Of a stretch of 64,000 bases of DNA, positions 44,111 to 56,436 are shown piece by piece (positions within the stretch are counted from its first letter, which is position 1; every line of letters begins with the position of its first letter). Below the pieces are notes generated by a model. The model was not told the DNA's origin. It saw only the letters and a program-made list of their open reading frames with translations, and did not search any database. Origin of the DNA: Oreohelix idahoensis (lineage: Eukaryota; Mollusca; Gastropoda; Stylommatophora; Oreohelicidae); the NCBI GenBank assembly GCA_024509875.1, contig JAMPIV010019859.1, forward strand, positions 44,158 through 108,157. Direction: 5' to 3'. The position numbers and the translations under genes were made by a program.

Positions 44111-44544
44111 TTGTAGCGATTAATTCTGTGGCATTCTGTTATACTTGATGAGATTGCCAGCCCATGCTATTCACGCCTCTAATTTTGCAATAAATCTGGC
44201 ACCAACTATTGCACAATTTTACACCAAACATTTGCACAGATTCGTGAATGGGACAAGCCTCATAGACATTCTGCCCAGTGTTGGATTATACAAAATAATG
44301 ATCAGCTGTTTTTTTAAAGTCAATATTTGTGCAGCACCAAGCAATCTCGTTACGACTACAACCGAGCTGCGTCAGAACGAGCGCGTGTTGTCTATAAGCT
44401 TAACAACGTGCTCGTGAATAATTAACAGGAGGCAGAAACTCATATTAGCTCATTTGTTTTTGCAGACGTCGTTTCTGCTCACATGCATAACTGATTTAAC
44501 AAAAAGTACACCAGGGGAAAAAAATGTCATTAGACCCTTTTACC
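44111..44544. other. Non-coding, nothing recognised
   Basis: No gene; GAGATTGCCAG at about 44150 may be the edge of another copy of the unnamed dispersed repeat. Confidence 0.35.
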
Positions 44545-44895
44545 ATGCAGACACCAAAGTGTTGGACTATGACAGGCAGAAGGAAACATAGACGTTGGAG
44601 TCTGATTCATAGCCAGAGGCTAACAGGTAGACCCAAAGCAAATACAGACTCGAGTATGTATCATAGCTAGAAGTTATCAGAAAGGCAGACAAACTTTGGT
44701 GTGCTGTCATAGCCATTGGCTGGCACGTAGACACTTATGAAGACATACACTATAGTATTTATCTCTGACAGTGGCTAACAGAAAGACACACAGGTAGACT
44801 TTGATTGTTAGTGGCTAACAGACAGACACCATGGCAAACAGACAGACATCATGGCAAACAGACAGACTTTAGAGTGCATACATCACAGCCAATGG
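44545..44895. repeat. Degenerate minisatellite, about 55-60-bp unit
   Basis: Around six diverged units share TCATAGCCAGTGGCTAACAG and CAGACTTTGGAGTG-type segments, ending in closely spaced GGCAAACAGACAGAC triplicates at about 44830-44870. Confidence 0.75.
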
Positions 44896-45429
44896 CTAGA
44901 AAATAACGGTAGAACTCATGTGATGATTTAGTAGACGTTACGATAACAGAAGAGAATAAATAAAGAACTTTAAATTATAGAAAGGTCGGACCAGCTCCTT
45001 CCTTTAAAAAACGCAGCATCCCTGGATTAAAGATGTCAGACAGCTTTCACTTTTGTCAAGAAAGGTAATCCGGAGAAACATTTTAAAATAGTGTCAATGG
45101 GCCAGCCAAGGGCTATAACCAGTGTTCATTTTACAATTGGACCGTGATTTACCTCCTACCTCTGCAGACATGGTTTTATTAAGGTACATCTTTACAGATT
45201 TCAGTGTTTCTAAAGTAGATCCTCACAGCGCCAAGGTTGTCGATCGCTGTACTAGAGTAATCAAATATTGATAGAACGATGAGACAATGTTGGTGTTTTG
45301 AGCTTCATAAACGTTGGTAATGGTATCTACAAAAAAGATCTTCAAGTCACATGCCAGCTCAGCTACTTTCTAGCTAGATCTGGCGACTTTCTAAGTAATT
45401 TAGCTACACGCTGTTTTACTTTCAGCCAC
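44896..45429. other. Non-coding, nothing recognised
   Basis: No supported feature. Confidence 0.4.
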
Positions 45430-45630
45430 CATTGACGAATATGGTTATTGTCCAAAATTCAACTCCATTTACCTACAAATAGTATTTCGTTTTGGCAACA
45501 CTGATCAATAACCAATCGTCTTTTCTAGCCAGACTAATCAATTCTGAACTCTATTTAGCTACAAATGTTATTTAGTATTGGCAACACTGAACAATAACCA
45601 ATCGTATTTTCTGGCCAGACTAATCAATCT
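45430..45630. repeat. Tandem duplication, about 90-bp unit
   Basis: Two copies share CAACACTGANCAATAACCAATCGT and GCCAGACTAATCAAT; each also contains ACCTACAAAT/AGCTACAAAT. Confidence 0.85.
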
Positions 45631-45854
45631 GGTTGGTTTATCAAGACGCATCTCCTGGACGGTTAGATAAGAAGTGTTCTAGTTATAACCGTTAGATGTG
45701 ATAGGATAACATAAGTTCAACAACTTCTGCTTGCTTTGCTTGATTTAAAAATAAATAAATAAAAATATATCAATGTGGGACCAGTGCCGCCTCAGGCGTA
45801 TCGTAAAGCGGCGACTAATAAGAGGTTATATCATTACAGCCTCATGATATACTC

Positions 45855-45861
45855 GTATATA

Positions 45862-45947
<86 letters not shown>
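45855..45947. repeat. (TA)n microsatellite
   Basis: About 90 bp of near-pure TA repeats, directly adjoining the Tc1-like relic. Confidence 0.97.
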
Positions 45948-45950
<3 letters not shown>

Positions 45951-46206
45951 TGGACAAAGGTTAAGGGTCACCATTCAGTTTAGACAAGGTTTATATAATT
46001 CTTCCTGAGCAGGGTCAATTTTCCAAATGTCCGGTAGCTTGAAATCTCTCAAGAAGTCTCTGAATGGTAGAGTGGGACACTGCTAAACGTCTTGCAACAT
46101 GACGAATAGATTGACCATCCTGAATCCATGCCATGGCTCGACCACAGTCTACAGTGCTGAGACTTCTCCTTGGTGGCATGGCTAATGCAGTGATCATTTC
46201 GACCAC
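45948..46206 (-). mobile_element. Tc1/mariner-like transposon relic
   Basis: The left end, CACTGGACAAAGGTTAAGGG after TA repeats, looks like a terminal inverted repeat. The minus-strand frame 46015-46206 encodes 63 residues of a transposase N-terminus (PPRRSLSTVDCGRAMAWIQD, then RHVARRLAVSHSTIQRLLER), a helix-turn-helix of the paired type. The frame stops before the catalytic domain, and no matching inverted repeat is seen to the right, so the element is deleted. Confidence 0.7.
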
Positions 46207-49200
46207 TTGTCATACTGATTTATTGCATACCAACGGTGAACACTCTTTACCGATGATCATTTTCCACGTGCATTCAAATTCAACTCACTTTTTCACCTTT
46301 TGAACTAGTGGGGCGTGTTGCAAAAACCACGAGTGTCACGTGGGTCTTTATATCATTAAATTGCCTACATCTTCTTCCTATTCTCTCACCCAAATCCTTT
46401 CATTTTATTATCTTTCCTTACTTGTTTTTCCTGTATTTTTCGCATCACTCGTTTGCGAAAAATATTTTCTTCAGTATTCTAAAACTTTACCTTGTGTTTT
46501 TCTCATACTGGGATACGTAATTCTATTACATAGATGTCAGTCTCTGCCGGTCGAACCATAGCTGTGAATATACAGTTCTCGCCAGACATACGTCTGCAGT
46601 TTCCCCGGTCAGAGCGCGACCCGACCGGATTTCTGGGCCTGGGGTGTGAGAAATTCGTTTCGCTGGACATGAGCAGACTTTTGGTCTACCAGTTTCACCT
46701 GACACTAACGTAGGTGCTAAAACTGCCAACCCGCTTTCGCCCAGAGCAGACGGTTGTCTGAGATTTGAAACTGACACGCGTACATCTTGGTCAGTAGGTG
46801 GCAGTTACGACATGTTAGGTGTTAAACGTATCGTTTAAGCCGGAAAGGGGAGAGCATTTCGTTCTACGAAATAATAGTTCATCCTTTGTCTGGTTTAAAA
46901 TATTAAACCTAGTTTGAAACTTTATCTTCATTCTTTCTCTATAATCGCAGTAGACATGTGGTTCGCGAAGAGTAGAGCTGTATAAGCGAAGTTTCTTAGT
47001 TTGTTGCGACAATTTGTCGAACTTCTAGACTTCCATAAATATAAGCGTATAATTCTTAATTGTGCGATACCCTGTAGTGCTGTGCTTGAGGTAATATATA
47101 TTATATCTAGTATTTTGTGAAATGATAAAGTGTTAAGTCTCTTATTTCATATTTCATTAGTTAGATTTTGCGCAGAGTGCTTAATTTATAGTTTGTTATA
47201 TTCTCTAAGTCGACGAGTTACAGTGGAAATACATAATAAATTATATCTTTAGCTTACTAAACTAGTAGCTATAAGGAATTTAATTTAACGGCTAATACTC
47301 AGTCGAAACTGTTTTAATCACAAACTTATAAATGCTAGACGCGACATCAGTGAATATTGACGGAATACGCCCCACATTCCTAATTCCTGATGATCGATTT
47401 TATATAACTTATTTCACCGGAAGTTTAAATGATAAGTCAAGCGGTACGCTTGCGGTTTAAATATGTAAGTTATATTGAGTACATATATGTAAATTATTTG
47501 ATATGTGTTCTTTCTTTTATATAGTGAAACTGTGGTACCCAACTTGCCAGCGTTTAGTAAAGAGACATATTTGTGTGAAGCATAGACAGTTCCTATCTTT
47601 AACCACGTGGGTTTTTGTTTTTGTTTCAAGTAACACTGGATCTGACAGTGCATATGCCATCAGAGAGAGACAGTAATAGCAATCCTACTAACGGTTTCTA
47701 AAGACTAGAAATATATATTGGGCTTTTGAGCCAGTTCATATTGCTCCACAAATTTAAATGTACATGCTGCCTGGCGGCGAAAATATTACAAGAATAACAT
47801 TAACATTCCGCAAGAGATTGTGACTAATATTGTGGTGACCAAATATAGTACTTTCCTGGAAGTAGACACCGATCTGACATTCCTTAATTCTAAAATCCAA
47901 AGCTAATGACATTGTGCTCTGCTAACTTTCGTGCCTGGACAAATTTTATGTGACTTAATAAGACATTCGAAAAATTAGAACACCCAAGGAATCGTTCCCT
48001 GAGAGTTTAGCACGTCTTTTGGAACTGGGGATTTCTTGGCCGATGACTGCATTTTCGGGTCTGTGTGAAGGTCCTAGAATTATTATGTTCCCAGAGGCAG
48101 CGAGCAAAGTTGTGAGTATATATGTGCAAGAAAGGCCATGGCTGAATGAATGAGAGTACACAGGTCTGAGTGTTATTTTTCCGGTGTATTATTGTCACCC
48201 ATTTGCTGTCTTAAGTTTTTTTTTACCTGCAGAATTTGTTACAAAATGCTAGAGTTTCTGTTTTTTTCTTAGGTTAAATCAGATTTATCCAACTCTGTTC
48301 ATACATTTACGAGAAAGAAAGAAACCTATTAGACTCAACCCTATGTATCTATAACTCTTTGAGCCATCATCTGTTCTCTTAACGGGGCTGTGGGCTAAAC
48401 CTAGAGTAAGATACTAACGGGCTATCATCCTTGTAGCATTTTCCTTGAATTCTATGACTATTTGTATATGTTTTTCCGTGATGTAATTTTTGGTGTTGTG
48501 AGAAATTTTGATATGATAATTAAAATATCTCTCTTGAACAATAAAACCAGTGCGTTGGTCAGCTCGATCCCAATTATCTGTATAAGCATTGTTATAGATT
48601 TTCCAAGTCTGTGTGTTTAACTGTCGTCACGTGTATGTGCGTGCCCGTGAGTAGATAGTGTGGCCGTGTACATAGTTGTTCCTTTGGAAACAGACTATAT
48701 TCTTACAAGACAGAGGAAGCACAGACCACCCCATAATTTTATATTTTATGAGAAACAGAAAATAATAAATAGTGTCACATATTTAGGGTAGAGTCGCTTC
48801 TACACGCCATTTCTAATAATTGGGTGATTTCCCCTGACCAATCGGATAGCTCAGATTTACCCTGGGGAAAGTGGAACAACGACGCCATTTGGGAGTAGAA
48901 TGAAAGAGCGCAACTCAAGAGGTCGTATCTGGTCCAGCTCTACATATTTCTTAGTTTGAGGAAATCAAACTTCAACATTTATTATAAAATGTGTATTTCA
49001 GGACATTGAGTGGTTTTATATTTCTTACTGGCGTAAGTAGTGTCAATCATTCAATATGTATTTTGAATAGAGCTCCCAACCCTAGTCGCAGAAGAACTAG
49101 GTTCGAGGATTTGAGTCAATTTGCAAAAAAATGTCTTATACCTCAAACCATGTAGAGTAGAAAATATTCTTGTGTTGGAAAGCATTTAACTCAAGGAATG

Positions 49201-49699
49201 CTTATGATGATCAAGAAATCAAGGACAAATCTGAAGAGATGGGTAAATGTCGTCGAACCCAAAATAAGACTGTAACTTAAAGGAAGGAACACGGTGGAAT
49301 GAGAAGGTTCGCCATATTTGACAATTGAGTAGGCCTATGAGACAAAGATGCAAAAAGGGATTTTTGCATCGATGAAAGCATCTGATGAGATGATAGAACT
49401 TTATTATGCTTATTATTGTAAAAATGTTCTGAATTCCAGACTTTGTTGAAATTTAAGTTTCATGCTGAAAGATATTAAAAGTTTTGCATGAAATCGAACG
49501 CTGTTGAAAAGGTGAATTACTACAGTTTTGAGATTTAGCTAAGAAATCCATCCATTTCAATTAAATTCGCTACATCAACACCTAAGAGAAGAAAATCGAA
49601 CCTGGTAACACAAATTTAAGAGAGAAATCTAAATCTCTGGTGATTAGGCCAGTTAAACATCTGCTCTCTGTAAAGTAAACTGAAAATACTGCATATACC
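46207..49699. other. Non-coding, nothing recognised
   Basis: About 3.5 kb of AT-rich DNA without gene features. The 5' LTR of element D should lie in its right part, but no matching downstream copy exists in the window to define it. Open frames at 46526-46777 and 47414-48198 show no motifs. Confidence 0.4.
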
Positions 49700-49828
49700 G
49701 GCACTGCCATATGATGGTAATATGGTGCCGTTCCAGTCCTAAGGAACACCTGCCCCGGCTACATGGTGGTAATATGGTGCCCGTGACCACTTCTCTTTGA
49801 TAAAGCGAATAACTAGCGATAATAGACC

Positions 49829-50905
49829 ATGGACGATTTACTACATAATTTTCAACAGCTTGGTGTGGAACAACAACAACAACAACCACAGAACCAACCC
49901 GTAAATACACAACCACTGCAGCCCCAGGACAGACAAAATATGGAAGGACCAACAATAATAGCGCTACGGCAAATTACTGAAACCCTACAGAAAAATGACA
50001 ACTACGCGAAATTCACACAGGTTAGATCCATTGTTCAGCCGTTCGATGGAAACAAGAAAAAATTCAGAAGATGGTTGTCCGACATGGAAAAATTTGCGGC
50101 ACTAGCAGAGGCAACAACGGATGAAGAGAAAAAGAAAATCGCTCTGTTAGGTTCTGATTCGTACGTGACTGATTTTTTAAGAAGGAGGTCCCAGCAGTAC
50201 CCCACAGAAACCTACGAGTCCCTAAAAAAAGAGCTCACCCAGAGATATGGGGAAATCATAGACAAAATGCATGCTTGGTCAGTCCTTAGAAGCATGAAAC
50301 AGGAAAGAGATGAATCGGTACAACTTTTTGGAGATCGATTCCTCAATATGGCAGAAGAGGCGTTTTGCGGAGAAATCCCTACCACACCTGATGTAGAAAT
50401 ACAGTTAGTGGGGATATTTGCCGATGGCCTTAGAGCGGAAAATATCAGAAGGCATCTTATTAGAAAAGACACCAAGACTATTGCTGAAACAATCCAAGCA
50501 GCAATACAGGAGGAAAATCTTCACCGAAGGTTCCAACAAAGAGCAGGTAGGGAACCCCGACCAGAATATAGGGACTATGATGAGCATGAGCCTATGGAAG
50601 TTGACCATACCAGGAGGCAATGGACTCGCCCACGACAACGAGATGATAGGCCCCGCAATTATAGACCCCCCACACAGAGGCAAAACGACGTCAATAATGT
50701 CAATACAAACGGATGCTTCACATGCGGTAGGCTCGGACATGGTTACAAGTCCTGTAGAGCAAATTACAATCACGCACCACCCAGAAGAGGAGGTTACCAA
50801 CCACAACAACCCGCACCACCCCCACGTGATTACACCAGAAATCAGTATACCAGAGGCGCACCTCAACCCCTCATGCGTCAGGGAAACGGCCGCGCCACTC
50901 ACTAA
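49829..50905 (+). CDS. Element D gag with one zinc knuckle
   Basis: A 358-codon open frame. A Gln/Pro-rich N-terminus (residues 15-35) is followed by a Retrotrans_gag-like helical capsid region (FDGNKKKFRRWLSDMEKFAA through QERDESVQLFGDRFLNMA). Then come an Arg-rich linker and the knuckle CFTCGRLGHGYKSC (CX2CX4HX4C, near residues 299-312), and a Pro/Gln/Arg-rich tail. It is the particle-forming, RNA-binding protein. The frame is intact. The ATG at 49829 is the first in frame and lies about 55 bases after the primer-binding-like site. Confidence 0.88.
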   Translation: MDDLLHNFQQLGVEQQQQQPQNQPVNTQPLQPQDRQNMEGPTIIALRQITETLQKNDNYAKFTQVRSIVQPFDGNKKKFRRWLSDMEKFAALAEATTDEEKKKIALLGSDSYVTDFLRRRSQQYPTETYESLKKELTQRYGEIIDKMHAWSVLRSMKQERDESVQLFGDRFLNMAEEAFCGEIPTTPDVEIQLVGIFADGLRAENIRRHLIRKDTKTIAETIQAAIQEENLHRRFQQRAGREPRPEYRDYDEHEPMEVDHTRRQWTRPRQRDDRPRNYRPPTQRQNDVNNVNTNGCFTCGRLGHGYKSCRANYNHAPPRRGGYQPQQPAPPPRDYTRNQYTRGAPQPLMRQGNGRATH

Positions 50906-50917
50906 ACAGGACCGTTA

Positions 50918-51345
50918 GTGAGGGCAACAATCACAGAAACTGGTCCAAAACAAAAGAAACAACACAGAACAGAAATTGTCAAGTGGGCCCATCCAGTAAA
51001 ATACAATATGAAGAAATGTTGCATGATGGAACTAAAATACATCCGGACCCCAGTTCCTGCATCATGTCTATACAGGGCCAACAATATAGGGCACTGGTAG
51101 ATACAGGAGCATCCATCAGCCTTATTAGGTTCCAGCTGTTCAAGAGGATCCAACACTTAGTACGATTTCAACCGTCCAAAACACACCTAGCTTCAGTCAC
51201 GGGACAAAGACTAAATTCAGTTGGGACAGCATGGCTAAAATTTTCCTTAGGCGAAACAAATTTTGAACACCCATTTGTCATTACTAAAGGAATGTCTAGA
51301 AATCTTATCCTACTATGGGAGAGAGCGTCTTTTTTTTAACAAACA
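50918..51345 (+). pseudogene. Element D protease
   Basis: The frame 50983-51339 carries the retropepsin signature YRALVDTGASISLIRFQLF (catalytic Asp-Thr-Gly at about 51096-51104) and a C-terminal GMSRNLIL corresponding to the Ile-Leu-Gly region. The frame breaks in a run of T near 51330, just after the protease body. It would cleave Gag-Pol during particle maturation. Confidence 0.82.
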
Positions 51346-52200
51346 CAAAGTTCAGGGCAATCAATTCATACAGCCCCTAGCAGAAGAAAGCATTATTGAT
51401 GACCCATTGTTGCAAATTACCACGGAAAGTAAACAGTTATAAGGCTTATGCAGAAAAAGGCAGTAACATCAGTCACAGTTATGTTACACCACAGCATACC
51501 CTACCCAGATGGCAGAAACGAACCAGTCCATACATAAGAAGAGAAAGGCCACAGTATGAAAATGACTATAATTACTCATTCTTGCGCCCCAGCACACCAA
51601 GAGAAAAGATGAAGTGCTGTATATCACAGAGTAACAGAGAAACAGAAATTGTCTTGCCAGGAGGATATCCAAAGCGACAAGACAGTGATACATGCCCCAT
51701 GGAGTATCAATATAACTCAAAAACAGGTGGATATGATAAAGTCCCAAAACCAATTGAAATTTCCGAAGAAAAGGAAGAATTCTTATATGACTATACCACA
51801 GGAGGATACTATAGCAGCAAAGTTGGAAACAGAAAGAATGAAAAATTTTCGCCCAGGGAAAGAAGACAGCCCTATAGCACAAACAGAAGAAATACAGTAA
51901 CGTACGCGGATAAGCGCAGTTACGGCAGAAATAATCAGAAAAAATGGCACAACAACGACTACCCCAGAAATATAATAAGAAATGAATATACAGTAAATGC
52001 AGTGACAAATGGAAATGCACACAGCACATGGCAGAGGAGACAGTACCAAGCACAGCCCAATGAACGGCAAAGAACTACGCAAAAGAAAGCCACATACCAG
52101 GAGCAGAGATTTTCACAAGATGCAAGAAAAATGTCCCAAAATTATGGGAATGAAACGGAGGCATCAAGACAGACCAGAGATATCATAGCAGATCATAAAT
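51346..52200 (+). CDS. Element D low-complexity linker between protease and RT
   Basis: About 270 codons rich in Tyr, Asn, Arg, Lys, Gln and Ser separate PR from RT and are open in the frame from 51396. Two related motifs occur, YNSKTGGYDKV near 51710 and YDYTTGGYYSSKV near 51790. No known domain is recognised. Ty3/Gypsy elements normally have a much shorter connection here. The low-complexity composition suggests a disordered tether. It could also hold an unrecognised domain. Confidence 0.55.
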
Positions 52201-54020
52201 ACAGAGAGAGAATAGCTCAGTTACTTGCAACCCTGAATGCCACAGAAGATAATAAGCAACGTTTGAAAACGTTTGTAGAAAAGCACCAGGATGTATTCGC
52301 ACTCAATGACATGGAATTAGGCAGAACTAACACTGTCAAAATGGACATTCAAACAACCACAGAGGAGCCAATACATATGAAACCCTATCATACGCCCTTG
52401 AAAAACAGAGAACTCGTGGAAAGGTCTATAAATGAAATGCTACAGGCAGGAATCATCGAAAGATCCCGTTCCCAATGGTCCTCACCCATAGTGATCGTAA
52501 CAAAGAAAGACGGCTCCAGTCGCTTTTGCTGCGACTACCGTGCCCTTAACAAAATCACAAAAGTCATTTCCTACCCCCTCCCCAGGATAGACGATCTACT
52601 TGCGACGTTAGGAAAGTCTACATACTTTACCACACTTGATGCAAGGTCAGGCTTTTGGTGCATCCCCATGACACCTGAGGCAAAACAGAAATCCACATTC
52701 TGTTCACATATGGGAAGCTTTTTTTTTGGAATGTTATGCCATTTGGTCTAAAAGGATCTCCAGCAACATATATGTCACTCATGGATGAAGTGTTAAAGGG
52801 TCTACATCCATTTGCCCTGGCATACATAGACGATATCCTGATACATACCGCAGGCACGATGGAAGACCACCTCCGCAAGGTTGAAACAGTGTTTGATAGA
52901 CTCAGGCATCACCAAATAAAGTTAAAACTGTCGAAGTGTGAGTTTCTAAAGACAGAAACAAAATATTTAGGCTTTGTCATCAATAGACATGGCGTCAGAC
53001 CTGATGAAGATAAAGTCAAAGCCATAAGAGAAATGCCTAGCCCCAAGACGGTGAGACCAACACGCTCATTTATTGGTACAATAGGGTACTATAGGCGCCA
53101 CATCATCAATTTCTCCAGAGCAGCAGAGCCTTTGATAGCCCTTACCCGCAAGTATGCACGTTTCAAATGGACAGAAGACTGCCAGAGATCCTTTGAGTAT
53201 CTTAAAAAAATGCCCTAACCACCATCCCACTGCTTGGACATCCAGATATTTCTCAGCCCATGATACTATACGCCGATGCCTCAGATAACGCAATTGGTGC
53301 TTGTTTGGTCCAACCTGTACTAGAAGATGAAACACCCATCCTACCAAACATTCCCAATGAGAAACCCATTGCATTCCTATCCCACGCATTGTCAAAGTCA
53401 CAAAAACGGTGGACCACCACTGAGAAAGAAGCATATGCTATTCACTATGCAGTACAAAAGTTTGACTTTTACGTCAGAGGAACTAAACTCATTATAAGAA
53501 CTGATCATCAACCTTTGGTTAACTGGCTCACCAAAACACAAGAACAGCCAAAGAAGTTACAGACATGGGCAATGAATTTACAGTCCTACGACACCACTAT
53601 CGAACATATCCCAGGCGAAATGAACACCTGTGCAGACCTCTTATCCAGGATTAAATATGATGATGAAACTGAAGTGAAAACAAATAGAGTCAAAAATGAT
53701 GGCACATCCTCAGAGATTGACGATAATGCTAAAGAAATTAATGAAATTACTTCATCAAGTCGAAGAAGTACCTCAGATTCTGCCACTCAAGTAGAAGAAG
53801 AAAGCCAAGATATGTTTGACATGAGAGTAGAACAAGCGAAAGATGCAGAAATTGTCAAGCTGCTCACATACGTGAAAGAAAACCCAACAAAAAGTAAAGA
53901 TTTTACAGTACACCCAACGGATGGAGCTCTATACTATATTGATCAGAAACAAGAAGGGACACTAAGAAAAGTCATTCCAGCACATCTAGTCCCAGAAGTA
54001 TTGCTACAGTTTCATGATAA
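52201..54020 (+). pseudogene. Element D reverse transcriptase and RNase H, two homopolymer frameshifts
   Basis: RT begins about LKTFVEKHQDVFALNDMEL, with KPYHTPLKNRELVERSINEM, IVTKKDGSSRFCCDYRALN and FTTLDARSGFWCIPM. A T-run near 52720 breaks the frame; RT resumes with MPFGLKGSPATYMSLM and the catalytic YIDD (52824-52835). An A-run near 53206 breaks it again. RNase H follows with LYADASDNAIGACLVQ, TTEKEAYAIHYAVQ and IRTDHQPLVNWL. The frame then runs into the start of the integrase zinc-binding domain (LLQFHDN) and is cut at 54020 by element E. The catalytic residues are intact. Confidence 0.88.
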
Positions 54021-54676
54021 TGTGATGGGGCCGAAATGGAGACGCCCGCCCCCTACCTGTTTTTGGGCAGATTTATCGCCCATGTATTTTAGAAGTGCGC
54101 GAAGCATGCTGAGATGTAAATTATTCAAGATTGATGAAAATGCCATAATAATGCATTTAAATTAAGTCGTGGTGTAGAATTGTGTTATATTAAATAGCTG
54201 TAAGTTTTATTTGTGTTTTCGCTATTCCTAAGCGATAATCGCGAGTGTTATTTAAGTAGCGCGATTACGGCGCGAGCGGAGTAAGTGAGTGTTTAGGCTT
54301 AGCACTTCTACTATTGTGAAAAAGGGCGTTGCGGTAGACAGCAAGGACCTTTCCAGTATTAGCCCATAAGAGAGGTTAGAACAGACGACAGAGCCTGATG
54401 GCTGTAAATCAAGCATTGAGCACCTCGTTTCCATTAGCATCGGGCACTGCTTGGGTGTTTTGATTTTTGTTTGTTTGGTTTGGTGTTAGGTTCGCTAGTT
54501 TATTTGATTTAATGTTTGCATTGTCACTGAATGGGCTGTAAAAATAAATATAGCCCCTGCCTCCGAATAGAAAATTGTTGAATCGGGTCGGTGCGAGTTG
54601 TAGCAATCAGAGTGATATAATCACAATATAATGTCATCATCATGATCAACTTATGGTTTCGCCCACTTTAGGCACA
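54021..54676 (+). repeat. 5' LTR of element E
   Basis: 656 bp. Roughly the first 290 bp are close to the right LTR; the rest differs by many small insertions and deletions. It contains a GTAAAAATAAATATAGCCCC segment that may hold the polyadenylation signal AATAAA. Confidence 0.85.
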
Positions 54677-54678
54677 AT

Positions 54679-54697
54679 TGGCGTCGTCGACCAGGAT
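54679..54697 (+). other. Primer-binding site of element E
   Basis: TGGCGTCGTCGACCAGGAT starts 2 nt after the LTR end. The TGG start and position fit a tRNA 3'-end complement; the tRNA is not identified. Confidence 0.7.
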
Positions 54698-54720
54698 AAG
54701 GCAAGACAGTGACACTGAGC

Positions 54721-55935
54721 AAACAGCAACGAGAACAAATGACAGAAGCAGCTGTCAGCAGTGCGGTCTTGCACAAGATGGCATCGATCAATGGCGCCTG
54801 TGAAGATATTGTATGTGAAGGTGCCAGACATAAGGAATTTAGTGGAGAGGGAAGTCCCACTTGGCAAGTGTTTGTGGAAGAGGTAGAGGCCGTGTGGAAG
54901 ATGGGGTGAAAACCTTTAGTGCGATAGACAAAGTAGACTAATTTAACTTTGTTAAATAAACAACGTTGTACCAAAAACCTCGAAGAGATAAAAGGGTCAA
55001 TGAACTGGCCGGAGCAAAGCGGAAACATGGCTGGAGCCAAGGCCAGCCCTGGTAATAGTAGGTGCCTTTGGATCAAATTACAAAAAAGCCTATAGTCACC
55101 AGAAACCTATGTCAGTTGAGTGTGAACAGGAATTTCCCTTAGGGAATCAATACCAATGGTGAAAGTAAAAAGCCTGAGACAGGGTCCAGATAGCAATGTG
55201 CAGAAGTAAAAGAAGGAGGAGGAGGCACTCAGGGCAGAATTTTCCTTCCTAAAGTCCCAGATAGCCAGATGTCAGAGTCCCTTTCGCCAGCACAAGAGGA
55301 GGTGCAGAGAAAGAGAGCACCATGCCAGCCGCGGGAACAGCCAACGCAAGACAAGGAGGTGTGTCCGCGGGAACAGCCAAAGCACGACGAGGTCAGGTGT
55401 TTCTGGTATTGAGAGTCAAGCCTGTTGTTAACGAAAGCAGTGAGCTGACAGACGACCAGCGCAGCTGCACACGACAAGGCGAAAAGGAGTTTGCAAGTGG
55501 TACAGTGTCCGCAGGGGATAGGGGATTCATCCACCAGATGATGGAGGTAAAGACAGTATTATTGTACAGTTCAGACCAAGATCTACAGAAAGGGATTCCG
55601 GAGTCTGGCTGAGAAATGAGAGAGTAGAGTTTGACAGCAAACCATCGGTCCAGGGCATGGAAGCAATTTATGTATGCGGCATTGGCGGTAAAGAGTGTAA
55701 AAGGGCAGCAGAAAGCGATCCAGAGGCACAGAGGAAGCCCAGAAAGATAAGATGCTACAATATGTGGAGACTTGTCAGACCACATGGCAGCCAAGTGCCC
55801 TCAAGGCCCGCTTCCGAAGAGATGTTTTCATTGCAAGTCAACTGAACATTTGATAGCCTACTGTCCCCAAAGAGCTCTTTCCCGAGACGATGCTACCAAA
55901 CCAGGTTTCCTTCCGGGTGCAACCAAGAGATGACC
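54721..55935 (+). pseudogene. Element E degraded gag with two zinc knuckles
   Basis: An early frame, 54721-54909, ends FSGEGSPTWQVFVEEVEAVW, which looks like the start of a capsid domain. The middle is broken in all frames. Near 55750-55796 a first Cys/His knuckle is recognisable only across a 1-base gain. The second knuckle, CFHCKSTEHLIAYC (CX2CX4HX4C), is intact at about 55823-55864 in the frame 55784-55933. The tail ends GATKR with TGA. No pol domain follows. Confidence 0.65.
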
Positions 55936-56436
55936 GTGACAACTGTCACCCTAATGGGAGCCGAGAATATTGGTAAGTCGGTTAGGGAGGAAACTCGTCT
56001 TAAGCAGAGAGGAGGAGTGCAAGTCAAGGTTTCAGAGGAGGAGACACATCAAAAGCAGATAGTGGGGGAATGTTAGCCACCGTCCACTACAAAACGATTG
56101 TCAAGCACGTCAGGAGCAATCCCCCTACAGATTCGACAGGTACAAGCACTGACAGGCAGATGTCACGGGCAGACAGCGACGCGGCACCGGTGAGCGAGTC
56201 TTCAAGACCACAGCGGCTGACAGCCCCGGCAACGTACAATTGGTCAGACATGACGGTTACCAAGAGTGTCTCCAGCCGGGTTGTGCCGAATACAGAAGCT
56301 CTGAGCCCAAAACATCGACGCTGAGAAATATCATCAGGAACGCAGCATCAACGATCTAAGAGAGTTCGACTGAAGCGCCAGAGGTAGTGATGAGGTAGTG
56401 ATGACTCGGGACGACAACAAAATCAGGAGGGAGAGG
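55936..56436 (+). other. Element E interior after gag, and polypurine tract
   Basis: No recognisable pol domain. The open frame 56070-56324 is Ser/Thr-rich without motifs. The tract ATCAGGAGGGAGAGG at 56422-56436 directly precedes the right LTR. Confidence 0.6.
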
